From positions 2,294,001 to 2,358,000 of the forward strand of contig NC_026661.2 in NCBI RefSeq assembly GCF_000004075.3: a stretch of DNA of 64,000 nt. Direction: 5' to 3'. The notes under the pieces are model-generated. The model searched no databases. It was not told where the DNA came from and saw only the letters and a program-made list of their open reading frames with translations. The stretch comes from Cucumis sativus (taxonomy: Eukaryota; Streptophyta; Magnoliopsida; Cucurbitales; Cucurbitaceae). Of the stretch, positions 24,385 to 37,740 are shown one piece after another. Within the stretch, counting starts at the first letter, position 1; each line of letters begins with the position of its first letter. The position numbers were made by a program, and so were the translations under genes.

Positions 24385-27300
24385 GGACATAAATTTAAAT
24401 TTTATGTGTAATATCCTTAGGCTAGTTTTTCCAAAGTTTGAAAAGGTTAAGGGTCTATTAAATACACAGTAACTAACTCTTTTAAGCACAAAGTTCAAAG
24501 TTTGTTGATCTTTTAAGACACGTACTTAAAATTTTAAGAATTGAAGATGTAACTTATCATACTTTTTTCACCCACAATTATATTTTTCTTAGTTTTAAAT
24601 TTTCATGATTGATTGTTTTCGTCTAACATTTCATAGCGCAGACTATAAAGTTCATATGTTTTGAAAAATTGTTTTAAAAGATTTACAATATGATATTATT
24701 ATTTTTTGTTTACTACAATTACTAAGATTTTTGAAAAGAAAACAATTTATCTTTGTATTCCTCTCACTCTCTCTTCTTTTGCTTCTCCTTCCCTTAACCT
24801 TGCATGCTCCACTTTATAAAGTTACGTGACAATTAAATCACACATTACTTGCATGCTCCACTTTTAATGTAATTACATCCAAAACACACATTACTTTCTT
24901 CATTTTCAGTAGGAATATAAGTTTATTCCCACCGCAAAGTTACGTGACAATTCATGAATGACAAGATCACCTCAACTAACATTAAAAATATTTGTATTAA
25001 ATGAAAATATGAAAAACGATAATCTTTTTTAATCCTACTTAGTAAAATGGATAGTTAACCAAAAGGTACGTTTGATGAGAAATTCTATATAAAAATAATG
25101 GAAATGAAAAAGAAGAAGAAGAAGAAAAAGAAAAAAAGAAGAGAAAATTAGGAAATGTTCCATAGTCAAAAAGGTACCATTTTGTTTTTTCCTTTAGTGG
25201 TCGTTAAAATTATAGTGTAAACACTTTTTTTTGCTTTTCCATGGACATTAAAAGAGATTGGACTAGAGATGAAGCCAATTACCAACCATCCATTTTTATT
25301 TACTTTAAAATCATCCACCACTTTTTGTTAGTTGAACTATTTACAAATTATAACAAAAGAAAAATTAATTTATTTCAGTTCAGTTCATGTACACATCAAT
25401 AAAAATCTATTATTGTTACTATCATTCAAAGAAATCGATGCAAGTTTTATCATCGATAGATGTTTCTGACAAATTTACGTAGGAGTCAGCATTATTTGTT
25501 TTTAATGACTATTGATGGTTTTTCTATTACGTAAATAATCTGATATTTTTTCTCTCTTCAAAAAGTTTCTCCTTTAAATGTACCAACGAGAACAAAAACA
25601 ATTTCCACGTTAGAATAGTATTAAAAAAATCATTTCTTTTGTGTGAATTTATAAACTTTTATTATATTTTTTGTTAGGATTTTATGATTATAGTTATAAT
25701 ACAGATGTGATAAATAAATTTAAATATTTCAAATAAATGACAAAAAAAAAAAAAAAATAGAACAGCCACTCAACTAGTAATTTAAGAGTTATATTTGAAA
25801 CTACTTATACGAGAGTATTTGAGGTATATACTTTTTAAGTTGTTTAGATTTCTATTTTTGCATTTATTGGGATGAAATTAAAAGGGGAATAAATAAACAC
25901 AATAAAAAGCCTTAAATTTGAACTTAGTTTTGGTAAAAGGTAAGGAGGAAGAAAAGAAGAAAGATATGATTGAATTGGAAGGGGTGGGAAGAGGAAGATT
26001 TGGGGACGTGATGTTGAACAAAATGATAAAGTAAAGTTGAAGGAAATATGGATTTAGGGATCCATGGCGTAATCATAGGAACCAATTACCTCCACAGCCC
26101 ACACCCTTTGCTTTTTCTAACTGTTTATGTCGCCTTTTCATTTATTGGTTAAACAAACTCTTTGACCTTTACCTCTCTCTCTCTCTCTTTTAATTCAAAT
26201 CTCTACTTCTTTTTTCTTTAGCTTTCTAAATAAAAGGGAAAGTTTGGTGGACTATGACACAGAGAAATGTCACCTCTCACTTTGGGCTTTCGGCCTGTAA
26301 TGCATGCATATTGTCTGGGTTGGGCCGGCCCGGTTGCATGACCCACGGTTTGGAAGGTGGAAACTAGAGTCCAATTGTTTGCTTTGCTTTTACAAAGTCG
26401 AAGCCCAATTGTTGAGATTTAGAAACAATTGGGATATGGTATATTTAATTATTATTTCAAAAATTGTCATCAATTATCTTTAATACTTTGATAATTAAAT
26501 CTAAAATTTTCTATGAATGAAACGTATGTAATTTGAGTATGATTACTGTATCAGGTAAATTTGGTCATATTATTTTAATTTTAGCTCACCCAACTTTCAC
26601 AAAACCAACAATTTAGTACCAATTTTTTTATATCATCTAAATATATTTTATATAAAAATAAAAGTTATGCATACAAAATTTAGGATGAAATTTCAGTGGA
26701 ATGTTTATTTTTTTGGTAGAACAAATATTTTATATTTTCTGTAGTATGAATGAGAGGATTTGAATCTTAACTCTAGAAAGGTGAGTAGTGAGCAGTGCAT
26801 TTCGTACTTTAATTTATGATTACATCAACTATACTATGTTTTAATTAGATTAGATTGTTAGGCAGTTCCATTTTCACTGGCTTAAGAAAAAAATCTTAAA
26901 CTCATACCAACGTTAAAAAAAAAAAAACTATTTAGTTTAAATGATAAGAAAAAAATATATATATATATATAACATGCATTAAATAACCAAATATGATTTT
27001 TCTAAAATCATATTAATTTGCTTAATGTGAAATTGACACTAGTTGAAGATAATGTTTCTTTTAAAATAGGGTGATAATTAATTTTGATTTTTAAATAATG
27101 GATGATTTGATTACCCTCCTACTTTTAAATTTAAACTTTAATGAAAATGGGATGTTTGATAACTATATGTAATTGAGGTAGATCGATAAAAAAAACGTAC
27201 GCACTGTTTAGGTGTACCAAGAATTGAAGAGGTTTATTAATTCGTGTCAATTTTTTCTATTACTTTATTATTAGATGATAGTGTAAAGGGGATGTTTGAT

Positions 27301-27528
27301 AACTATGTGTAATTGAGGTAGACTTGGTACAAAATCGTTTACACTGAACACGACCGATTAATCATATTTTTGTTATTTGTTTTTTCTTTTTTTCAAAATG
27401 TAAATATTTTCGTTGTTCAATAAAAAATTAAAACCTCCCAAAGAAATAACTACAACCAAATTTACAAAATAAAAAGAAACATAAATGTAAAATGAGAGGA
27501 ATAAGTTTTTTTTTTAAAAAAACCCTAA
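24385..27528. other. Gene-free AT-rich DNA
   Basis: Long AT-rich spacer with small local duplications. CTTGCATGCTCCACTTT occurs near 24799 and 24847, and AAAGTTACGTGACAATT near 24819 and 24936. There are (GAA)/(A) runs at 25100-25140 and a short (TA)n at 26955-26972. No coding frame is recognised. Confidence 0.5.
27149..27323. repeat. Direct repeat pair, about 35 bp, 140 bp apart
   Basis: GGGATGTTTGATAACTATAT plus GTAATTGAGGTAGA at 27149-27183 recurs at 27289-27323 with one visible difference (TATAT versus TATGT). The intervening DNA is not repeated. It looks like a recent local duplication or paired ends of a small insertion. Confidence 0.75.
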
Positions 27529-27529
27529 T

Positions 27530-27556
27530 GTTATTTTAATGAAAAAAAAACCCTAA
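27530..27556 (+). promoter_or_regulatory. Two telo-boxes upstream of the DnaJ gene
   Basis: AAACCCTAA occurs at 27530-27538 and 27548-27556, about 160-180 bp before the DnaJ start codon. The same motif is found at two other housekeeping genes in the window. Confidence 0.55.
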
Positions 27557-27713
27557 ATTTTGGTTTATGAAAGGAAGGTTGTTGAAGAAGGATAATTTCT
27601 GGAACTTTCTACGGAGTTTGCTCAATCGAACCAATAGTGTTTATTCTTCTATGCCCTTGAAGAACACCATCGGAAGAAGAAGGGACTAACCCGAGGGATA
27701 GCGTAAAGGGGAG

Positions 27714-29467
27714 ATGGGAATCGACTATTACAAGGTTTTACAAGTTGATCGCAATGCCAAAGATGATGATTTGAAGAAGGCTTACAGGAAGCTCGCCATG
27801 AAATGGCATCCCGATAAGAACCCAAATAACAAGAAAGAAGCCGAAGCCAAATTCAAGCAGATCTCTGAAGCTTACGAGGTTCGTCTTTCATCACTTTCCC
27901 CCCTCTCTTATCTGAATAAAAAAGCCCACGACTTTGTTGAGATCGATCCATCAGATTATTGCACTTGTCTGCGTTGAAATTGACATGTGGTTTGCCTCTT
28001 ATGTCTTATATTGAATATCAATACTTCTGGAATTCGTTCTTCTATTTCTCGGATTTTTCGATTACCTCATGTTAGATTTGGTTCTGTGGTTCTGTTTGAA
28101 TGTTGCATTTAGGTTCTTAGCGACCCCCAGAAGAAAGAAATTTATGATCAATACGGTGAAGAGGGTTTAAAGGGTCAGGTGCCGCCGCCTGATACTGGTG
28201 GCCCAGCTGGAGGGGCTTCTTTCTTTTCCACCGGCGACCGGTCATCAACATTTAGATTCAATCCGCGCAATGCTGAAGATATTTATGCTGAATTTTTTGG
28301 GTCTTCAAACCCGTTTGGAGGAATGGGAGGGGGACCAAGGTTTTCAAGTAGCATTTTTGGTGATGATATATTTACTTCTTTTAGAGAAAGTGGGGGAGGA
28401 TCCATGAACCAAGCGTCTTCTCGTAAAGCTGCTCCAATTGAGAATAGATTGCCTTGTAGCCTTGAAGATTTGTACAAAGGAACTACCAAGAAAATGAAAA
28501 TATCTAGAGAAGTTTCAGACACGACCGGGTAATCATCTTTCTTTGCTGTACTTATACTGATTTGATTGCATGCAACTTGTTTGCTCGAACTAGTTTTAAA
28601 GTTTCGTCCTTCAATTATCAAAATGACTGTTCTTTTCCATTTCCCAAATGGAAATGTTGTTTTATAAATTTTGTGTGTGACTATGTAATTTGTGGTCTTC
28701 AGCTCCAAGAGCTCTACCATTTACTCTGGATTGTTGTTGTTCGCCCTCTTGAATATTTGGTCTTATGGATGAGTTTGGCTAGTTGTCTGTTACGGTTGCA
28801 AACGGGGTAAATTCTTGTTTCTTGCTATTTAGGAAAAGGAACTTTGTTCGTTAGATGCAATATATGTATGTGGGGGTCATGAAGCATGTAGGATAGCTTC
28901 CAAATTTAGTTTATTTTGTGGATTCAATGCTCATTTGAAGCTGCATGTTTCCCCCTCTTATTCTCTCTATATACACTCATCCATCTCTCCCCTCTCTCTG
29001 TCTCTCTCTCCACATTCCTTTTGAACAGGAAGATTGTAACAGTGGAAGAGATCTTAACAATTGATATAAAACCAGGTTGGAAGAAAGGAACAAAGATCAC
29101 ATTTCCTGAGAAAGGGAATGAGCAGCCTAATGTAATACCTGCAGATCTTGTTTTCATCATTGATGAGAAACCACACAGTGTGTTCACTCGTGACGGGAAT
29201 GACCTAATTGTCACCCAGAAGATATCTCTAGCCGAGGCATTGACTGGTTACACTGTCCATCTTAACACCTTGGATGGGAGAAGTCTAACGATCCCAATTA
29301 ACAATGTGGTAAATCCAAGTTACGAGGAGGTTGTCCCGAGAGAAGGAATGCCTATGCAGAAAGATCCAACAAAGAAGGGGAGCTTGAGAATTAAATTTAA
29401 CATCAAGTTCCCATCAAGGCTGACTACAGAGCAGAAGGCTGGGATCAAGAAACTCTTGGGTCAGTAA
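27714..29467 (+). CDS. DnaJ/HSP40 class B (DNAJB/SIS1-type) co-chaperone
   Basis: A cytosolic or nuclear J-protein that delivers clients to HSP70 and stimulates its ATPase. Three exons: 27714-27878, 28113-28528 and 29029-29467, giving 1,020 bp and 339 residues, normal for the class. The J domain (residues 1-70) starts [16 protein letters not shown] and has the HPD motif in [11 protein letters not shown] Gly/Phe-rich part follows ([12 protein letters not shown]) with the class-B marker [11 protein letters not shown]. There is no Cys-rich zinc domain. The C-terminal substrate-binding domains carry [20 protein letters not shown], then after the intron [20 protein letters not shown] and [20 protein letters not shown]. 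The protein ends IKKLLGQ. Intron 2 ends in a long pyrimidine tract with CT repeats. Confidence 0.95.
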
Positions 29468-29989
29468 TATTATGATTTGTTGGTTTGGTTTTCTGTAATC
29501 AACCCAGGAACCACTCATTGCGAATACAATACAGTGTTTGAAAATTTTGCTAAAATGGGCCCATCTTGTTTTTGTATTTAAGGAATTCATTAACTTCTCC
29601 GTAAATATATTTCCTTAGAGTAACATCAAATGAATTCTTTAGCCATGCAGTAATTTCTTTTCTACCTAAAATAGGTGAATGCTTGCCAACATTTGTATCA
29701 AGATTCAAACGTTGGAGAGCTCAGGTTATGAGGATTCTCAACTTCTGTAGATCTGTTTTTATTTATTTGATATTATACCTATTGAAAAGAGTGCGAAGGA
29801 CATTCATTGTGGAGGTGATAATAAAGCTATTAAGTAGAAGTTGACCGATTGTAATCAATGACTACGTGTTGTCTCTTGTTAGGAAAAGTCATGTTCACAT
29901 TAATCAAAGTTGTGCAAGATATGTACAATGATATTACATTAGTTCTAAGGTATCTATCAACTTCCTATCAAGACCGTGGGCAGAACACA
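29468..29989. other. 3' flank of the DnaJ gene
   Basis: Probable 3' UTR in the first 150-200 bp, then spacer. Nothing else seen. Confidence 0.5.
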
Positions 29990-31365
29990 GCCTAATTTTT
30001 TGAATCCTGTTTTAGACTTTTAGTAGCTGTAATCTGAGGAGGAGGCAGATTGTATATCTTCTGATACCATACTATCCTATAAATTATTTTCTTCATTGTG
30101 CTCCCCATTCTGTTCAACGTTACCCTTCTCTCCATCAACAGAAAGGTCATACTCATTGCCTTCTTCGTCCATGGTGTGTACACCCCTCTCTCCGTCTCCA
30201 TCAGAGAGATCATGTTCTATGTTTTCATCCATTTCATTACTTTGGCTAACTGGTGGATAGTCAGCTTGTCGAGATCGAATATGGTCATCTACTGGCATAT
30301 CGTTATATTCAACTCTGACAATGTTATCTATGGAAAGGAACTTACCAGAGCTGCTTAGACTTTCATTACTTTGTTGAAACATCCTAATGTTTCGGTTGTC
30401 ATCCCATTTTTACTGTTGTCTTGGGATAATATTGATGTCTCAGTGGTATTCTGAGGCAATCACCGGTCTTCAAAAACGGTTAACGCCCTTGAAACTCACA
30501 TCTAGTTCTTTTTGTTGCCTTCACTCTTTCCTTCTTCTCACACAGATGTTTATTTCAGCTGTGGGACTTGTGGATACGAACTGAACTTTAGTTACTAGTA
30601 ACTGTGACAGCTCTAAATATGGTAAATCGATAAAGCGTGGGATCATGTCATTTCTAAACATCGTCAAAAGCAAATTTATTCAGGCAGGTGATGAACTTCA
30701 ATGTGTGTCTCATTTCTCAAAAAATCTTGCCCAATGAATTTATCATCCTTGCCCAATGAGAATAATGAATTCTCTAGGTGCTTTAAGTATGAAGTAGAAA
30801 TTCTTGCTTTACAGCCTTCATCTTCCAACGAATTTGAGGCATCAGTTGTTCAAACAAGGACAAGAGCAATGGTGGTTTTGTTGAATGGTTCTTTGGAGCT
30901 AAAATAATTGAATTGCCTAGCAGCAACAAATGCAGGATTCTCACTATATTTGCGGTGTTTAAGTTGTGAATAGAATCGGGTTTCAAATGGAAAGGAAGTG
31001 TAATTGAAAGAATTCACAGCTGTTGTTCTTGCAAACTTAAAGTTGATGTCTCATTGATAGTTTATTCAAGCTGATTTTACTCAATCTTCCTTCCTGCTAT
31101 TTACTTTCTAGCAGTTCGACGACCACGCCTAAATCCTCCCTGTTCATCCTCCTGCCTTGCTATTTTGTTGTTGGTGCCAGTACTTCCCTTGCTGGATACA
31201 GTCCTCAAGCAATTTGTTCTATTCAGTGCTTTTCCACCTCTAATACTCTCTTGTCTTCGTTTGCAATCTAGCTGTCCCTGATCAGAGCTTTGATATGCTC
31301 ATTCGAAATTGCAGCAGTTACATAATCTTGATTGTTCTTCACACAGCAGCATAATTTGACCAGGG
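29990..31365 (-). pseudogene. Decayed multi-exon coding tract, unidentified
   Basis: The minus strand shows long, protein-like stretches that follow one another in order. First comes a basic segment (RTVSSKGSTGTNNKIARQED, then GGFRRGRRTARK). A plausible donor (A|GTAAAT at 31104) and acceptor (GCAAG| before 31027) join it in frame to SFPFETRFYSQLKHRKYSEN, AFVAARQFNYFSSKEPFN and YLKHLENSLFSLGKDDKF. Further down are IPRFIDLPYLELSQLLVTKV and a 101-codon acidic open frame at 30077-30382 (IDNIVRVEYNDMPVDDHIRS). Several stops and at least one frame change interrupt it. No transposon or enzyme motif is recognised, so whether it was a host gene or part of a mobile element is open. Composition is clearly more coding-like than the AT-rich flanks. 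Confidence 0.4.
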
Positions 31366-34300
31366 CTAAAGAAATGAAACAATGATGCCAAACAATAAGT
31401 TTGTTCAATATAGTTTTGATCGATACCCTTGAGTTGTGTTGAAGATTATGAAAGTTAGGTTGGTTCACCATAGGCATTAGCTAAAAAAACTCACCTAATA
31501 TTTCTCACTTTGTTATTCGCGTCAACTCTCTCAACTATTTTCGTTTCATAAAAATTACAACTCCACTTAATTCTACACCCCTTAGCTACATGGTTTTGAA
31601 CATTCTCAAACAACTTTTTAATTCGTAAGAGCATAAATATAAATTAGAGTATCCCTGTGGGGTGTGTGTAGCATGTTAACTCGGTTCTTGTTTCACAACG
31701 TAAATGCAAATGAAAAATTTAACATTCAAAGTTGCAAAACATATACATAAATCGATGTAACCTTTAACATCTTTTAACTTATTCTTTTTAATTTTGGGTG
31801 GTTGAATCAGAATACTTATACGTTTTCCACCTCAATATTATTCTTTGACTTTTTTAAATTTTTATGTTAAAGGGGATGAATTTATATCCATATGAACTTG
31901 AAAATTTGCCACGTAACCTATATTATATTACGTAGTTAAGTTGGAATGTGATTTGTGTTTAGAGCGTAGAATATTTTAATTTAAATGAGTAATTTATTTT
32001 AGTTTGAAAAAAATTGTAAATACGGTAACATACTAAGCATAGAATTGGACTCGAGCACATGGGAGGTTTCTTAAACATAATTTGTGAGTTTGAATTATTG
32101 GTTGAGAGTGAAATTAGAAATTAAATTGGTCAAAAAGATAAGGCACCTCAATTGGCTCTCGTCTCCATCCTTAATAATTATGTACTTTAGACTTTCACTT
32201 AACTTTCCAACAACCTCACTGCCCTTCCCTTCTCAATTCATTTATCATTTTCTTTTAATTACTTCTTTTTCAAACTATATAATTAAAAATACTTTACAAC
32301 AAAATCATACCTAATCTTGTTTAATAAGTCTAAATTTTAATTTTGTATCTATATGATATTAGTTAATTTTGATTGACTTGTCAATATTTTTACATTTTCG
32401 TAGATTTAAAATGAATACAAAGAATGACTTAACTTATATGTTTTCAATATTTTCGTTAACAACTTCTTAAAAAGATACTCGCCAATGTTTATGTTTTATT
32501 GATATACATACATATATGTACTTATTGGGAGGTTGAATTTAGGAGAAGGAGGGGAGGTGTGTGGTAGTAGGGATTTGGTGGGGGTCATAAGTCATTGTTA
32601 CATTAGGAGATTGCAACCAACCTCTTTTAAATAATTACATTAATACTTAGACATTTCAGATTTATGAATATTCAAACTTTGTCATTTATTATTCATTCAA
32701 ACTTGACTCACATCAAAATCACCAACACTATATATATATATTTCTCCTACCCCCATTTTTTAAAAAATTTAATTTTAAATAAATAAATAAAAATGGTTAG
32801 TTTTTCTTTCTCTTCATCACTTTCACATTAAATGATTCCCTAAAGTAATGGGAAATGTCTTATCATTTCACCTACATATTTAACTTATTATTATAAACTT
32901 ATAATTTAATTAAATTAATATAGTATGTGATTAGTTGTTGCATAGGATGAACCAGACAACATATACTATCAATTTGTTTGGATGTTAAACCAAATGGGAT
33001 AAATGACATTTTTCGACTCTATTTTTAATGGAAAAGTTAAAAGATAAATTATTATGGACCTAAAAAAGTGGAATTGTTTATCAAATACATTGAGAATTTC
33101 ATAGAATTTGTTATATTTTGTAAAACGGTCTAATTAAATTTTTTGGTATATTTGAAAATGCATATGAAAAATTATTATTTTAGTTCTTCAAATTTAAAAG
33201 AATGGTATTTTTCTTATGAAATTTTAAATTAAAAAAATTAATTTTAGAAAATTTTCATATCATGTGGTTATAATTATTTCTCTCTCAATTTACTTTTTAA
33301 TTTAATTGTAATATAATTATTTAATATATATGTATTAAAAATATATTTTGTATAAAATAAATGATGAGATTTGAGATAGTTAATTGCTGTAAATAATATC
33401 TCATTTTTGTTTATACATCAAACCCACTCTATTATTATTTAGAGGCATTTGGTATAATTCAACTAAGTAATGCTTAATTTTGTCAATCTCAAATGAGGTT
33501 CTCTCTCCTCCATTTCAAATTATTAGAGAGAGATTAATTATATTGAAAATTGCACAACATTTAAATTTATTTTATTTGTCTTCGAATGGAATTGTGCTAT
33601 AAATATAATTTAATTATAGTTTTGCACTATTGAAAATGTATAAAATAATGTGTAATATTAAATTTTATAAACAAAGCTTTAAAAAACATTAAATGCCAAA
33701 ATTATATATATTTTTCTCAAAAATATATATTTTTCTAAATACTTATAAGTGTTGGGATCACCTCGATTAATCTCATATAACAATTCATCGTCTTATTTTT
33801 TAGACTATATATTTTTTAACTAATAAACTAATCTATAATATATTAATAAATCAAATTAGTAGTTTAGCCATCTCGATTAATTTGAAAGATATATATATAT
33901 ATATATATATGATATATATCTAGAACTAATCACTAAAGTTGTTGCAATAAACAAAGGAAAGTAATTAATGTTTCAACGTTAATGGAATTGCTTTTTTGAA
34001 CAAATTATAAATTAAGTCCATTATTAAAGTTTAACCTAAAGCAAATAAAGTTAGGACCATAACCACTAATAAACATTTTTCTTTCTCCCAATAATTTAAT
34101 ATTAGTTCTTAAAACATAATTAAATATCTAATTTACCCCCTTTTTTGGAATAAAAAAATTAAGAAAAAGTTACCAATGCTACTTTTACTATTGTCAATTG
34201 TTCAAGTATTATAAAATAATGTACATACCACCAACAAATTATATTGATTGTTAATAATCAAACCTCTATGTTACAACATTTTATAATTTAATTAACATAG

Positions 34301-35905
34301 TTACATGAAATTAAAAAAAGTATACTATTAAATAACATACTATCTATATTTTCAATTTGTTATTGAAGGGTATCTGGATTATTTTAATATATATAAAGCG
34401 TAAAAACACGTTTGGAATATCTTTTAAGCGATTCTGAATTGAACATTTAAGAAAAAAATGATTTTTTTATAAATTATTTTTATTTAAACTCGTTTGATAA
34501 AAACGGTTTAAAATACAATTCAAAAGCAATTTTAAGTGATTGTCAAGCTTTAACAACTATCCTAAAATTAAAATAACCACTTATTACTTATATTAAATAC
34601 TATTTTGTACTCTCGAGTTATTTATCATTAGCACTGTTTCAAATCTTTTATTTGTTATAGTTTTTATAATTTTAGATTCGTCGTCTTTCCATTGTTTAGG
34701 TAGGTAACAACTAAATACAAATTTTAGGAATAAAAAGGAAAAAAGAAAAAAGAAAGGCAAATTTGTTTTGATTGATGTTAAATTAATTTTGGAGAGTGTA
34801 TTTGTTTTGATAATAATTGATATGGGAGAATCTAAAAGAGAAGAAAATGTGAGAGATAGGGGAGAAGGACCCGAACTTAGCGTAGCTTTTAAAATTATTG
34901 TTTGTTTTTCTTATAAGATAACCACTGCTCTACGTGGGTCCTCTCCTAAAAAGTTCCTTCAAAATTCTTCTTCTTCTTCTATTATTATTCCTCTTCTTCT
35001 TTTGACCCTCACATTGTCCTCTTCCATTTTCAATTTTTCTTCTTTCTTTCTTTTTTTTTTTTTTTTTTTTAATTTGATGAATCTTAAATTTAGCTTCTCA
35101 ATTTTTAACTTTAATTATATTATACTAAACATTATAGTATTAAATATAGTAATCTCAATTCTAGTAGTATTAGTTGGGTGGTTCGTGACTTCACTCGTTC
35201 TCTTATTCTAGTTGATTCACTATGACTAGGGCACTAAAAACCTGGAAGCTCTTGCGGTGACATTTATTATACTTTTTAGGTTATGTATTGTATTTCCCCA
35301 TTTCCATGTCTTTTAGTATGATTATTCTGATCAACTTGTTCATGCTCTCTCTGGGATAGGGTTGGACCTGACTAAGCTGTCTTCTTTGGTCTCAAAGATC
35401 AAGACGCTTCTGATGTATCCATAGGTAATGTCTTTTGATTGTCCCTACTGCTGACAAACGGTCGTTGCTCACCATCTAGCGCATGCAGTGGTCACTTTTG
35501 ATGGTTTTAGGGTTTTTTTTTCTAAGGAAGAAAAAACACTACTCCACCCCCATAGTGACCACTTTTGCAAACCATATGATGAGCTATTTAAAGGTTTCGA
35601 AAAATTGTCAATTTCATTTGCTAAAGGCCCCACCTTCTTCATGCTAACGTGTTCAAGAATTTGAGATTTTCATACTTCATTATCACTGGATCTGTTTGTG
35701 ATGATGTTTTCGATTTCAAATTTTAATCCATAACCTAAGTTTGAACCTTTTATGTAAACTTTATAAATAAAATAAATGATACTCTTAATGTTATTCTTAA
35801 GATTTCTTAAGCCGAGTTGATTTCATCTTAGATATATACATGCCTTTTATTCTCACCCCACATCTAAGTATAAGGATAATTATAATAGTTAACAATTTTA
35901 TGAAT
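31366..35905. other. Gene-poor AT-rich DNA
   Basis: About 4.5 kb with no gene I can support. It holds microsatellites, a tract at 34390-34560 that resembles worn repeat DNA (AACACGTTTGGAAT, AAAACGGTTTAAAATACAAT), and a more mixed segment at 35215-35700 without a recognisable frame. A 147-codon open frame at 34768-35211 is Ser/Phe/Leu low-complexity and not convincing. Confidence 0.45.
33890..33910. repeat. (TA)n microsatellite
   Basis: About ten AT units. Confidence 0.9.
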
Positions 35906-36065
35906 AATTATTAAGTATATAACAATATTTTTTTTAAAATTGTAAATATAGCAAAATTTATAAATGATATAGTTCAATAGTTATTTATGATTTATCAATG
36001 ATAGATTTTGACAAATTTTGTTATATTTGTAATTTTTATATGTGTTGTCATATACCTAATTATTT
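35906..36065. mobile_element. Short inverted-repeat element (MITE-like), family copy B
   Basis: The left arm is TTAAGTATATAACAATATTT followed by TGTAAATATAGCAAAATTT. The right arm, GACAAATTTTGTTATATTTG then ATATACCTAATTA, is its imperfect inverse. The core contains TATCAATGATA. About 160 bp, non-coding. It shares both arm sequence and core with the copy at 43391-43640. Confidence 0.65.
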
Positions 36066-37740
36066 TGAATCTAATTGCAATATTTACCACTATTCCTTAT
36101 TTTCATTACATTTTATAAGTAATAGAAGAAAATTAATGATATTTACAAATTAAGGATACTTTTATAAGTGACAACCGTGTTAAAATATTTACAAAATATA
36201 ACAATATTTTATATTCTATCAATTATCTATCATTTATATAATCTCAAACTTGTTTATAAAATTAGAATTGAATCTCAAACCTTATATTAAAATTTGCTCA
36301 AATTTGACCCCGGTAGGTTTTGAATCTTTTTATAAAAATGGTTGCTTGGATTAATTAACATTTAATTATACAAATGTGTTGAAGATATTTAATTAGGGTT
36401 ATTTTTTTGGGAAGTTGAGTTAATAATTATTACAGGAAAGAGTAATTAAAAGTTTTCACAAGTAACGAAATGAAAAATATAAGTTTATACAAGTTACGGG
36501 GTGAGAACTATGACTAACTCAAATAACAAAATAACAACCCTCTTAAATTGTTAATATATTTGGTAGTTGAATTTTTCCTTTTTTTTATCAACCAAACTCA
36601 ATTACAAGTCGTTTGTCAAAATGAGATTCATGAGATTGTTTGATTTGATAATAAACATATAAGCATAGAACACTAATTTCTTAAAAAAAAAAAAGAAGAA
36701 GAAGGAAGAAGAGTAACGTAGAGTAGGGATCGTCTGATTGTGCACTTCATCTAAGTTTTATTCAATGGAGTCTTTGTTGTTGTACTGTACACATCCATCT
36801 TAATCTCAATTGCCAATACCCAACTACTTTTTAACCTTATATATGTTGCATATAAAAAAAGGTTTAAGTTATTTATTAATTTTAAATCATAAAAAAATAT
36901 TTACAAATATAACAAAATGTGACCGTCTATCTTATTTTGGTATAGCTCGTAAATATTTTAATTTATTTTACTATTTTTAAAAACAATTCTACAAAAAAAA
37001 TTGTTAAAAGAAAAAAAAATTGTTAAAAGAAAAAAAAGAACAAAATAATTGTGTTTTAGTGATTTAAAGATTTTATTATAAAATTCCACGTAAAGCCACA
37101 GGGTGAATTTTCTCGGAAAATTTGGAATAAAAGAGGGAGAGAAGATGGAGTTAGAGGGTAGAGGGGAAGAATGGCATCCCAACCCCCTTCTCTAATTACA
37201 TTAAAAATGCCTTCCCTTTTTCTTCTATTTTCACGTAAATAAGAAGAATATTTTTTTAAAATTATTTCTAGAACTTCTCGTAAATGTGCGCGTATTGCGC
37301 ATTTCCCCAACACAATTATCATCGACTCATTAATTCTAATCCCACTCTCTACTCCTACTCAATTCATTTCCTTTTCTTTCTTTCTTAAAATATTCTTTTC
37401 ATTTCTGATTTCATCGTAATCATAGAATTTGATGAGACTTTGTTTTGGTTTGACTCATATCTTATTTAATAAATATGTATCACACTCTAATGGGAGAGTA
37501 CGATATTTGGTGTCTTATGTGATAGAAATAGTTTTAAATTTGAAGGGGAAGGAGTAGTAGTTTTTGGTTAGAAAGAAATAAGAACGTGGGGGCCGAAAAT
37601 CTACAATTTCCCCCAATATCTTTTTAAATTTGTTTGTTTTTTACAACTTTACATTGCCCCATCTTTTTCACGCCTTCATATTTCACTCCCACTCTTCAAT
37701 TCCATTTCATTTCATTTCCCCTAACTCTCTCCCTGCAGAC
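36066..37740. other. Upstream region of the HSL1-type receptor kinase
   Basis: AT-rich. Two fragments related to the arms of the inverted-repeat family occur at about 36180-36250 (ATTTACAAAATATAACAATA) and 36895-36960 (TATTTACAAATATAACAAAA). The last few hundred bases should hold the receptor-kinase promoter; no clear TATA box was assigned. Confidence 0.45.

Noticed and set aside
34768-35211. 147-codon open frame
   Set aside because: It is low-complexity Ser/Phe/Leu/Ile from AT-rich DNA and a poly-T run, with no supporting signals.
37630-37740. Upstream in-frame ATG extending the HSL1-type kinase by 37 residues
   Set aside because: The extension precedes a perfectly good signal peptide beginning at 37741 and has no similarity to the family start.
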